In this document: positions 6,898 to 14,637 of the stretch, piece after piece
Numbering within the stretch: the stretch's first letter is position 1
How the letters are laid out: every line of letters starts with the position of its first letter
Source: Burkholderiales bacterium
Lineage (GTDB): Bacteria; Pseudomonadota; Gammaproteobacteria; Burkholderiales; Burkholderiaceae_A
DNA: 33,889 nt
Direction of reading: 5' to 3'
NCBI GenBank assembly: GCA_030834045.1
Contig: JAURFZ010000001.1
Location: 1 to 33,889 of the forward strand
Program-made: the position numbers and the translations under genes
The notes under the pieces: model-generated
What the model saw: the letters and a program-made list of their open reading frames with translations, nothing else
What the model was told of the DNA's origin: nothing
The model's database searches: none

Positions 6898-9495
6898 ATG
6901 CACGCCGTAGTGATTGGATCGGGCTTTGGAGGCCTGGCGGCCGCCCTTCGTCTTTGTTGCAAGGGCTACCGTGTAACCGTGCTCGAGCGGCTTGAGGGCC
7001 CAGGGGGCAGGGCCTTTGTTTATAAACAGGACGGCTTCACCTATGACGCTGGGCCCACCATTATTACGGCCCCCTTTCTGTTTGAAGAACTCTGGGCCCT
7101 TTGTGGAAAGCGGTTCTCAGACGATGTTGACCTCCGGCCCATGTGGCCGTTCTACCGCATTCGGTTCGATGACGGCAGCCACTTTGACTATTTCGGCGAG
7201 ACCGAGGCCATGCGCCGGGAAATTACAAGGCTTGCCGGGGCCTCTGAAGTGGCAGGCTACGACGCCTTCATGCGCGAGGCCATGGTCTGTCTAAAGCTTG
7301 GCTATGAAGAACTCGGTACAACGTCTTTTGTAAGCCTGGTGGACCTTATTGCAGCTATGCCTTCTATGGTGCGTATGCAGGCCTGGAACACCATCTACAG
7401 CATGGCTCAGCGTCATTTTAAGAACGACAAACTGCGCCAGGTTTTTAGCTTTCATCCGCTTCTTATTGGCGGCAACCCGTTTGCGGTCACCCAGGTCTAC
7501 AGCCTTATCCCAGCTCTTGAGCGGGAGTACGGGGTGCATTCGGCTATGGGCGGTACGGGCGCCATTGTGCAGGCCCTTGCCCGCCTGGTTGAAGACCAGG
7601 GCGCGGCCATTCGCTATCAGGCCGAGGTGAGTCGCATTCTTCTAGAAGGCCGGCGTGCCGTGGGTGTGGAATTGGCCGATGGCGAGCAGATTCGCGCCGA
7701 TATTGTGGTCTCGAATGCCGACGCGGCCAACACCTACCGTAAGCTTTTACCCAATGCCGCGCGTCGTGTCTGGACGGACGCCAAGGTAGAGCGGGCCGCC
7801 TATTCCATGGGTCTTTTTGTCTGGTACTTCGGCACGCGTCGCCGATACGAAGACATACCGCATCACATGATTCTTCTGGGGCCTCGCTACAAGGGGCTGC
7901 TGCAAGATATCTTCAAGCGAAAGGTGCTCAGTAAAGACTTCAGCCTTTATCTGCATCGGCCAACGGCCACCGACCCTGCGCTCGCGCCCGAGGGCTGTGA
8001 CACCTTTTATGTATTGTCGCCCGTGCCGCATCTTGATGCCGATGTCGACTGGGTGCAGACCGCCGAGCCCTACAGGCAGGCCATTTCTGCCTACCTTGAG
8101 CAGTCGGTGTTGCCAGGGCTTTCGGCCGAGGTCTGCAGTTCAAAGATCATGACCCCACTCGATTTTGAGTCAAGGCTCTGGGCCTATAAAGGTGCGGCCT
8201 TTGGAATGGAGCCAAGGCTGACGCAAAGCGCATGGTTTCGGCCGCACAACCAGAATGAAGACATTGAGGCTCTCTACATGGTGGGGGCAGGCACCCATCC
8301 AGGCGCAGGAGTGCCGGGCGTTCTTAGCTCGGCCAAGGCCTTTGACAGCCTTATTAAGCCCGTGGGTCGGCCGAGCAACGGCAGGCGTCATTCAACGCCC
8401 TGGGTCTTGCCCACTTCCACCCCCACTGCAGCGGCGCAGCCTCAGGGCCAGGCGCACCACGCACGGGTATCGGAAGAGGAATTAATGCGTGGCGGGTCGA
8501 AGTCTTTCTTTGCGGCCTCAAGGCTTTTGCCTAAAACAGTTCGCAATGCCGCGGTCGATCTTTATGCCTACTGCCGCGTAGCCGACGATCGGGTGGATGA
8601 GTCCATGGCAAGTCCTCAGGTTATGCACGAGCTGCATAGCCGGCTAAACACCATTTATAAGGCCCAGTCGCCAGAAGGTCTGCCTATGGTGGACAAGGCG
8701 TTCTGGCGTGTGGTGAGTTGCTACAAAATTCCCAAGGCTGTTCCTCTGGCACTGCTTGAGGGCTTTGAATGGGACGCCCAGGGCCGCGTCTACGAGACCC
8801 TTGAGGATGTCTTTGACTACAGCGCACGGGTGGCAGGCGCCGTAGGCGCCATGATGGCCCTTGTGATGGGCGTGCGGGAGGCGCGGCCAATGGCCCGAGC
8901 CTGCGAGCTGGGTGTGGCCATGCAGCTCACCAACATTGCACGCGATGTTGGCGAAGATGCACGCATGGGACGGCTCTACCTTCCGCGTCAATGGATGCGC
9001 GAAGAGGGCATGGATCCGCAGGACTGGCTGGCTGCGCCTTCCTTTAACCCGGCACTAGCCCGCGTGGTCGAAAGGCTTTTGCAAGAGGCCGATGGCTTGT
9101 ATAAGCGCGCTGAAGAGGGCGTGGGCTTTTTGCCCCGGGCATGCAGGCCCGCCATTATGGCTGCCCGCCATATTTATTCCGACATAGGCCGCGAAATTGG
9201 CAAGGCCCGTTTCAACTCCATCGATCAGCGTGCTGTTGTAAGTTCCTCAAGAAAAATTCAACACCTCTTTCACTGCCTTCCCGCGGCCCTTATGGCGCCA
9301 CGCATGCCGCGCGGTCATAAGCCTCTTGCTGCAATTGCCTTTCTTGTCGAGGCCTCGGGCATTTCGATGCGCAGCCGACCGCCACGCACGGTGGCCGAGA
9401 AGGCAGGCTGGATGGTGGATTTATTCCTTACCCTTGCCGAGCGTGAGCGCCAGGAGAGACACGAACGCAGTCAACCACTTACTGGAGGACGATGA
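6898..9495 (+). CDS. crtIB: Fused phytoene desaturase-phytoene synthase (CrtI-CrtB)
   Basis: A single uninterrupted frame of 865 residues carries two normally separate enzymes. Residues 1-486 are CrtI: a FAD dinucleotide motif (VIGSGFGG, 5-12), ERLEGPGGRA, and the C-terminal signature GAGTHPGAGVPGVLSSAKAF. Residues 487-522 are a Pro/Thr/Ala/Gln-rich linker. Residues 523-865 are CrtB, with both Asp-rich substrate sites (DDRVD at 563-567 and RDVGED at 682-687) and LYLP. CrtB condenses two geranylgeranyl diphosphates to phytoene and CrtI desaturates it, so the product could be handed over within one chain. AAGGA precedes the ATG. An internal AAGAGGA lies 4 bases before in-frame ATG 8485 (Met530), so separate CrtB could also be made. 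No free crtB or crtI exists in the window. Confidence 0.93.
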   Translation: MHAVVIGSGFGGLAAALRLCCKGYRVTVLERLEGPGGRAFVYKQDGFTYDAGPTIITAPFLFEELWALCGKRFSDDVDLRPMWPFYRIRFDDGSHFDYFGETEAMRREITRLAGASEVAGYDAFMREAMVCLKLGYEELGTTSFVSLVDLIAAMPSMVRMQAWNTIYSMAQRHFKNDKLRQVFSFHPLLIGGNPFAVTQVYSLIPALEREYGVHSAMGGTGAIVQALARLVEDQGAAIRYQAEVSRILLEGRRAVGVELADGEQIRADIVVSNADAANTYRKLLPNAARRVWTDAKVERAAYSMGLFVWYFGTRRRYEDIPHHMILLGPRYKGLLQDIFKRKVLSKDFSLYLHRPTATDPALAPEGCDTFYVLSPVPHLDADVDWVQTAEPYRQAISAYLEQSVLPGLSAEVCSSKIMTPLDFESRLWAYKGAAFGMEPRLTQSAWFRPHNQNEDIEALYMVGAGTHPGAGVPGVLSSAKAFDSLIKPVGRPSNGRRHSTPWVLPTSTPTAAAQPQGQAHHARVSEEELMRGGSKSFFAASRLLPKTVRNAAVDLYAYCRVADDRVDESMASPQVMHELHSRLNTIYKAQSPEGLPMVDKAFWRVVSCYKIPKAVPLALLEGFEWDAQGRVYETLEDVFDYSARVAGAVGAMMALVMGVREARPMARACELGVAMQLTNIARDVGEDARMGRLYLPRQWMREEGMDPQDWLAAPSFNPALARVVERLLQEADGLYKRAEEGVGFLPRACRPAIMAARHIYSDIGREIGKARFNSIDQRAVVSSSRKIQHLFHCLPAALMAPRMPRGHKPLAAIAFLVEASGISMRSRPPRTVAEKAGWMVDLFLTLAERERQERHERSQPLTGGR
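8474..8487 (+). promoter_or_regulatory. Possible internal ribosome binding site for a free CrtB
   Basis: AAGAGGA at 8474-8480 sits 4 bases before an in-frame ATG (8485) that opens at MRGGSKSFFAAS, close to the usual CrtB domain start. Initiation here would give a 336-residue CrtB. The spacing is short, and the residues just before it also look like CrtB, so this is only a possibility. Confidence 0.3.
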
Positions 9496-9881
9496 TGAAA
9501 ACGCTTCTTATTTTTTCCCCCGCAAGAATGGGTCCTGAGTTTTTAAATTTGCTCTGCAGGCCACAGCCTGAGTTAAGGCGCATCATCACGTCCTTGGGCT
9601 TTTTTGTTGGCCTGGCTCTTGCGGGCAGTGCCCTTGCAGGTCCAAAGGCAGCCCATTGCAATGCCATTGAAGAAGATGACCAGCGGGCCCTTTGCAAGGC
9701 CTTGGCCACGAAGAGCGGCTTCTTTTGTTCGGCCATTGAAGATGAAAACCTCAAGGCAAACTGCTGGTCGCAGGCAAGTCGCGGAGCCTCGCACTGCAAG
9801 ATGGCGGTCTACGACACCGACTACCCGGTGATTGACCAGGTTCTTATGACCCAGTGCAAGGAACTCTCGCGCAAGTATTGA
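9495..9881 (+). CDS. Small secreted Cys-rich protein of unknown function
   Basis: 128 residues, not recognised. A hydrophobic stretch (ITSLGFFVGLALAGSALA) near residues 31-48 ends in a typical signal peptidase site, preceded by an unusually long N-region of about 30 residues. The mature part of about 80 residues has six cysteines in a repeat-like pattern: C-x-A-I-E-[ED]-[DE], then C about 12 residues on, occurs twice, with a looser third copy. The start ATG (9495, or 9492 just before it) overlaps the crtIB TGA, and GGAGG lies upstream, so it is coupled to crtIB. A periplasmic role tied to carotenoid or photosystem assembly is possible from context only. It ends 2 bases from the convergent crtC. 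Confidence 0.75.
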   Translation: MKTLLIFSPARMGPEFLNLLCRPQPELRRIITSLGFFVGLALAGSALAGPKAAHCNAIEEDDQRALCKALATKSGFFCSAIEDENLKANCWSQASRGASHCKMAVYDTDYPVIDQVLMTQCKELSRKY

Positions 9882-9883
9882 CC

Positions 9884-11026
9884 TTAGGTTCGTCGGGGCA
9901 TACGCCAGGGAAGCATCAGCCGAACAAGTTTTGATCGAACCCGTGGCAAGAAAAGTGTCTCGTGCATGGCCTTCACCTCTTGCCCTAAAAGCGTCTGACG
10001 CACCACCGAGCGCATGTAAAACGGTGTGTCCTCAAGGGTCTGCAGAAGTCCTGCTGCCGGGGCCTTCGGGTCCGACCGTATTGAACGGCCAACTCCCCAG
10101 ATTCCCTTTGTTAAGGGCTGGCGCGGGCCAAGCTCAAAGGGCTCAACCTCCCCATTTGTTTTGAACCTTGCAGTAATGAGCCGAGAGCTCTGGTCGTTGG
10201 AATAGTGCACGGTACGGTCGTGCAACTGGTTGAACTCAGCGGCTCGCGCCGAGGGCTTGCCCTGTCGGTCGCGGACATCGTAAATAACGGCTGTACTGCC
10301 ATCGCGCAAAAGCGCGCGCGACCAGTCCCATTCGTGAAAGGGCGCCTCGATGGGCTCATCGCCCTCGTTGGAGTCCAGATAGGCATGGCCCGACCATTTA
10401 AGACCCGGCAGGGGGAAGTCCACCTCGATACGCGCCGAGGGCGCAAGCGGCCCCCAGCGGTGCCTGCCTTGGGCATCGATGACCTGCTGGTAATGAAAGA
10501 ACTGATCGGCGCGAATACGCATCTGGCCCTTGACCTTCATAGGCACGGGTACCGACCATTCGTTAATGTCAATGACCAGTTCATCACCCGTCCAGCGCAA
10601 CTGGCTTGGGCCCACGGTGAACTCGGTGCTTGAGCGGTGCAGAAAACGCCGGCCGCGCTCGGTCATGGTCCAGCGTTTTTTTCCTTTGGAATAAAGCGCC
10701 AGGTTAATGCAGACATGGTTTTCGGGGTCACTGGTCTGAGGCCGCGCCCTTGCCCAGTGGTAGTAGCTTGAAAAGACACTGCCTACAAAGGCAATCATGG
10801 TGATGCCATGTTCACCGTCGTCGCTTAGCCCATCGACATACCACCAGAGATAACCACCCGCTGGGACTTTCTGGTCGAATCGAGGTGTGCCATCAGGGCT
10901 GCGGCCGCCAGTCGGCCCGAGAGGCTCGCCATGGGAACCCCCGCTCCCGGGTGCACGCTGCCCCCCGCCAGGAAGAGCCCCGGCACTGGTGTTCGGTTCG
11001 TGGGCCTCTGAAAGGAGGACATCCAT
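9884..11026 (-). CDS. crtC: Acyclic carotenoid 1,2-hydratase (hydroxyneurosporene synthase) CrtC
   Basis: CrtC adds water to the psi end group of neurosporene or lycopene in spheroidene/spirilloxanthin synthesis. Conserved blocks are GGYLWWYVDGLSDDGEHGIT, GSVFSSYYHWAR, and HEWDWSRALLRDGSTAVIYD. The start is problematic: no ATG, GTG or TTG lies in frame just before the GGYLWW block. The nearest canonical start upstream is ATG 11026, giving 380 residues and a 202-base overlap with crtD; another lies at 11167. The next downstream ATG would delete the conserved block. The start is therefore a best guess, while the body of the gene is certain. It is the last gene of the ppaA-ppsR-crtA-crtD-crtC operon. 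Confidence 0.88.
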   Translation of the reverse strand: MDVLLSEAHEPNTSAGALPGGGQRAPGSGGSHGEPLGPTGGRSPDGTPRFDQKVPAGGYLWWYVDGLSDDGEHGITMIAFVGSVFSSYYHWARARPQTSDPENHVCINLALYSKGKKRWTMTERGRRFLHRSSTEFTVGPSQLRWTGDELVIDINEWSVPVPMKVKGQMRIRADQFFHYQQVIDAQGRHRWGPLAPSARIEVDFPLPGLKWSGHAYLDSNEGDEPIEAPFHEWDWSRALLRDGSTAVIYDVRDRQGKPSARAAEFNQLHDRTVHYSNDQSSRLITARFKTNGEVEPFELGPRQPLTKGIWGVGRSIRSDPKAPAAGLLQTLEDTPFYMRSVVRQTLLGQEVKAMHETLFLPRVRSKLVRLMLPWRMPRRT

Positions 11027-12426
11027 CCGTGGGGGGCCATTCCATAGAGAGCCCCCGCGGAGGCAGGAAACATCTGGTGAAAGTCTTGCGGCCGGCCAAC
11101 CTGCACGGCCTGGGGCTCCACCGTAAGACCCACCTGTTGCAGCTGGGCCAAGACGCGTTTCTGACATACGCTGATTTCCTCTTCGAGAAGGGTCTGACGG
11201 TCTGCGCGTGCGGGCGCGTTAATAAGCATAAAGAGTCGCTCTGGCTCGGGCTCCGCCCCATGCACAGGCCTGTCTTCATGGTGTTGTGTCTGTGGCTGTT
11301 CGGCCGCGCTGGAGCGGGTTGGACCAAAAGGCCCACGGTCGTGGGCGCAGATGTAGACCGTGGGCCTTGCCGGCAGCCTGCCTTCGGAAAAGACAGACTG
11401 GAACTCGTCTTCGTAGGGTGTCTTCTGAAAGACAACATTGTGGAGGTCCAAGGCCATGCCCTGGGTGCGGGCCACCATGGAAAAGGTAAGGGCGGACAAG
11501 GACCTTGGGTAGAGTCCTCCGGTACTTGGCACAGCCGCCTTCGCTGGACTTCCCAGTAAACCCTGATGCAAGGCGGCCGCCTCGCCGTTAAAAATCACGG
11601 CATCGGCCAAGAGCCTTTGGCCGTTGCTAAGCTCCACGCCATTCGCGCGTCCTTGCTCGATAAGAATTTCGTTTACCTTTGCATTGCATTGAATGTCCAC
11701 ACCAAGCTTTTGCGCCGCCCGGGCAAGCCCCAGGGCCAGGGCCTTGATGCCGCCGCGTGCGGCCCAGACGCCACGCTGCTCGACATAGGCAATAAGCATA
11801 AGCGTGGCCGGTGCCTGCCATGGTGAACCCCCGCAGTAGGTGGCATAGCGGGCAAAGAGTTGTCGAAGCCGCGGGTCGTGGAAGTATCGGCCCAGACTTT
11901 TCCAAAGGCTTGCAAAAGGCCCAAGCCCCGCCAAGAGGCTTAGGCCGCGAAGACCAATGTCTTGGCTCATTGAGCTCATGGTTGGTCGCTCGGCGCGAAT
12001 GTAGGCCGCCTCAAGGGCATGGTAGACACGCCGGGCCTCTTGGCTAAAGGCCCGAAAACGAACGGCCTCTGCGGGCCCTGAAAACTCCGCAATGGCATCG
12101 GCCGATGCGGCCTCGTCGGCAAAAAGGTCGAGCCGCTCCTTGCCTGACCAGGCATGGCGGGCGATGACGGGCAGGGGCTTGAGTTCAACAAAATCCTCAA
12201 GTCTTAAGCCTACGCCGCCAAGCAGGTCTTCAAAGACCCAGCGCATTGTGATGACGGTGGGGCCGGAATCCATGGCCTGGCCGGCAACAATTTTCTGATG
12301 GTTTTTACCGCCAACCTGCGCATCTTTCTCAAGCAGGGTGACGCGCACTCCTTGGCCGGCGAGGTCGATTGCAGCAGCAAGGCCAGCCATACCTGCCCCT
12401 ACAATAACAACCCGGCGTTCAGCCAC
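10825..12426 (-). CDS. crtD: Hydroxyneurosporene/methoxyneurosporene desaturase CrtD
   Basis: 533 residues. This CrtI-type FAD desaturase introduces the C-3,4 double bond in acyclic hydroxylated or methoxylated carotenoids. The N-terminus VVIVGAGMAGLAAA is the FAD motif, followed by EKDAQVGGK. The C-terminus has PGLFLAGGSVHPGAGVPMASLSGR. The frame is open upstream to 12669, but the Rossmann fold begins only six residues after GTG 12426, which overlaps the crtA stop by 8 bases; I take that GTG as the start. Around residues 373-400 an Asp/Glu/His/Gln-rich segment appears to be a low-complexity loop. Its 3' end overlaps the crtC frame. Confidence 0.92.
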   Translation of the reverse strand: MAERRVVIVGAGMAGLAAAIDLAGQGVRVTLLEKDAQVGGKNHQKIVAGQAMDSGPTVITMRWVFEDLLGGVGLRLEDFVELKPLPVIARHAWSGKERLDLFADEAASADAIAEFSGPAEAVRFRAFSQEARRVYHALEAAYIRAERPTMSSMSQDIGLRGLSLLAGLGPFASLWKSLGRYFHDPRLRQLFARYATYCGGSPWQAPATLMLIAYVEQRGVWAARGGIKALALGLARAAQKLGVDIQCNAKVNEILIEQGRANGVELSNGQRLLADAVIFNGEAAALHQGLLGSPAKAAVPSTGGLYPRSLSALTFSMVARTQGMALDLHNVVFQKTPYEDEFQSVFSEGRLPARPTVYICAHDRGPFGPTRSSAAEQPQTQHHEDRPVHGAEPEPERLFMLINAPARADRQTLLEEEISVCQKRVLAQLQQVGLTVEPQAVQVGRPQDFHQMFPASAGALYGMAPHGWMSSFQRPTNRTPVPGLFLAGGSVHPGAGVPMASLSGRLAAAALMAHLDSTRKSQRVVISGGMSMG

Positions 12427-13216
12427 TGTGGGGTGCCTGCTGAAGGTAGGCCTGACCCAGGCCAGGCTGCCTGAGAAAGCGCTGACCCTGCCACTGGCCT
12501 TCGAGCCGCAGAGGATGAAATCGAACGAACATAGACTCGGAGAAAAACTTCTGGCCATAGGCCGCCTGAATGGCGCGCTGATGGGCGCCACTGTGGGCAT
12601 AGGCGTCCATGGCGGCCTGGTCTTTCCAAAGGCTGAATGTGGCCTGTCGCAAAAGCGGGGCCTCGCCAAGACCTACAGCAAGAAGGCAGCCCTGAGCCTT
12701 CGCAAGGTCGTCTTCGGCATCGGGGGATTGGGCCCAGAACCTGCGCGCTTTCAGGGGTCGAATACTTGCTCGGGTAAGGGACGCAACGGAGCATTCAAGG
12801 CCTGGCTTTGAAGGAAGTTGTGGTGCTTTTTCCAATGTCTGCGACTGCTCAACGGTATCGACAGCCTTGTGCTGCTCGGGCGGCTCGAGCTGAAAGCCCG
12901 ACCACTGGCCGCGGCAGGAGACTGGACTGAGCAGAGCAGCGAAGAACTCCTCGGAGCGATCCTGATAAGCCTTGACCTGCGGCGCATTTTCTAAAAAGTT
13001 ATTGGCCGCCTCAGGATTATTGAAAGCGGTAAAGAGGCCTTGATGGTCAAGACCGGGCTTGAGCCCAAAGCCCCCGTGCTCGCCGCTTCCCAAGACCTTC
13101 TGAAAGACCAGCCCAGGCCAGGCGGCGGGCCCAAAGGCAGACATAACCAGTCGAGAGACTGCCCAGCCCACAGCGGAGGGCTGAAGCCGTGATAAAACAA
13201 CCACCACCGTGTGCAC
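12419..13216 (-). CDS. crtA: Spheroidene monooxygenase CrtA
   Basis: 265 residues. CrtA oxidises spheroidene to spheroidenone with O2, the pigment that dominates under aerobic growth. Family features are FSLWKDQAAMDAYAHSGAH, GQKFFSESMFVRFHPL, and an N-terminal half with SAFGPAAWPGLVFQKVLGSG. The start is GTG 13216, five bases after the ppsR stop, with GAGGA inside the end of ppsR. Its neighbours place it in a regulator-plus-carotenoid operon. Together with acsF it points to oxygen-exposed growth. Confidence 0.92.
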   Translation of the reverse strand: MHTVVVVLSRLQPSAVGWAVSRLVMSAFGPAAWPGLVFQKVLGSGEHGGFGLKPGLDHQGLFTAFNNPEAANNFLENAPQVKAYQDRSEEFFAALLSPVSCRGQWSGFQLEPPEQHKAVDTVEQSQTLEKAPQLPSKPGLECSVASLTRASIRPLKARRFWAQSPDAEDDLAKAQGCLLAVGLGEAPLLRQATFSLWKDQAAMDAYAHSGAHQRAIQAAYGQKFFSESMFVRFHPLRLEGQWQGQRFLRQPGLGQAYLQQAPHSG

Positions 13217-13221
13217 GGGGC

Positions 13222-14622
13222 TTAATCCTCGTCGGAGTCGGGCCCCTCGATGCCGTAACGACGCAGCTTGACGTAGAGGCTCTGTCGAGAAAGACCAAGC
13301 ATGTCAGCAGCCGAGGCTCGGTTGTTTTTGGTGATTTTCAATGCGGCTTCGATGCAGAGTTTTTCAATGAGGTCGACCGTTTCGCCCACAATTTCGCGCA
13401 GCGGCATACGGCCCACAAGGCCGGTGAGGTCCTGGTTCGAGCGCGGCCGCGAGGCCTGGTCGAGCCTGCCCTCAAGCCGTCGGCCCACGTCGCGAATGAC
13501 AAAGGCCAGAAAGGGCTGGTCGTCGCTTTCAACAGAGATGCCTGAAATTTCAACCGGCACCACAAGCCCGGCATGGCCGATGAGCTGGGTTGAGAAAAGC
13601 CTTACGGGACCACCCTGTGAGAGGCTGTTAGTCATAACAAGAAGGTCGGTATTGGCGCGTCCTAGCCAATGGTTCAGAGGCTCGCCAATGACCTGGCCTG
13701 CGTGGACCATTTGAATCATTTCAACAAAGGCAGGGTTGGCACTTCGAATAATGCCTTTGGTGTCGGTTAAGACCAGTCCATCACTAAACTGACGCACGGC
13801 CTCAAGCAGCGCTGTGTCCTCCCCGGGATGCGGCTTTTCGGAATCGATACGCACCATGAAGACCGTGTCGGACTCTTGCCGAAGGTAGCTTACGAGAACC
13901 CTGGCCGAGCCCTCGTGCTTAACAAACCGCAGGCTGACCTCGGCGGGTCTGCCTGAACTTGCTACCTGTTGAAGGGTGCTGTGCAAGGCCGAGGTTGCGC
14001 GGTCGGACAAGAAGGCCTCAATGGCCTCGCCAATAATGGACTGACGGTCTTTCTGAAGGTACTGTCCGCCGGCACGGTTGGCTTCGATAATTTGATGAGA
14101 ACGCGCGCTAATAAGCAACACCGGATCGTGGACGAGATCGAAGAGCATTCGAAACTGCCCCTCCACACCGCGAAGTCGCAGATAGTCGCGCTCCATAAGC
14201 TGCTGGGCTTCCACCAGCCTTGCCTGCAGCGAGGCAACAGGCCGAAGGTCGCGACCAATGGCCACCATCTGCCCCTCTTTGCCGATGCGAACAAGGGAAA
14301 AGAGGATAGGTATTTCTTCGTCTTGTTCGCTGAGTTGGTTAATGTGCCGCCAGCGGGCATCAGGCTTTCCAGCCTGTGCTTCGCGCAGCATTTCTTCAAT
14401 TTTGGGGCGGCTCTCCGAGGTAACTACATTCGCCCAGGCCTTGCCTACCCAGCCTTGCGCGCGACTGGGCTGCCAGTCGGTGCTGCCTGTAATGGCCTGG
14501 CGAATCACGCCCTGGGCGTCGATGACCAAGGTAATGTCGGCCGCGGCTGTAACAAGTGCAGCACTCTCGTCAGCATCAAGACCCGCAAGTCCCTTGCCTT
14601 TAGATTGTTCGTTGTAGCCCAA
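13222..14622 (-). CDS. ppsR: Photosynthesis gene repressor PpsR/CrtJ
   Basis: 466 residues with an N-terminal sensor region, further PAS domains around residues 155-270 and 275-385, and a C-terminal Fis-type helix-turn-helix (NRASAADMLGLSRQSLYVKLRRYG). PpsR/CrtJ binds TGT-N12-ACA palindromes and represses bch, crt and puc genes aerobically. The only cysteine is Cys423 in the DNA-binding domain, matching CrtJ Cys420 / PpsR Cys424; the second cysteine used in the Rhodobacter disulfide switch is absent. The start is TTG 14622, 15 bases after the ppaA stop, without a clear Shine-Dalgarno; no ATG lies nearby in frame, so the start is inferred from homology of the first residues. Confidence 0.95.
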   Translation of the reverse strand: MGYNEQSKGKGLAGLDADESAALVTAAADITLVIDAQGVIRQAITGSTDWQPSRAQGWVGKAWANVVTSESRPKIEEMLREAQAGKPDARWRHINQLSEQDEEIPILFSLVRIGKEGQMVAIGRDLRPVASLQARLVEAQQLMERDYLRLRGVEGQFRMLFDLVHDPVLLISARSHQIIEANRAGGQYLQKDRQSIIGEAIEAFLSDRATSALHSTLQQVASSGRPAEVSLRFVKHEGSARVLVSYLRQESDTVFMVRIDSEKPHPGEDTALLEAVRQFSDGLVLTDTKGIIRSANPAFVEMIQMVHAGQVIGEPLNHWLGRANTDLLVMTNSLSQGGPVRLFSTQLIGHAGLVVPVEISGISVESDDQPFLAFVIRDVGRRLEGRLDQASRPRSNQDLTGLVGRMPLREIVGETVDLIEKLCIEAALKITKNNRASAADMLGLSRQSLYVKLRRYGIEGPDSDED

Positions 14623-14637
14623 GGCTTGTTGTCTTTG

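Noticed and set aside
12900..12960. Possible frame disruption in crtA
   Set aside because: The crtA frame is open over its whole length and conserved segments lie on both sides in the same frame.
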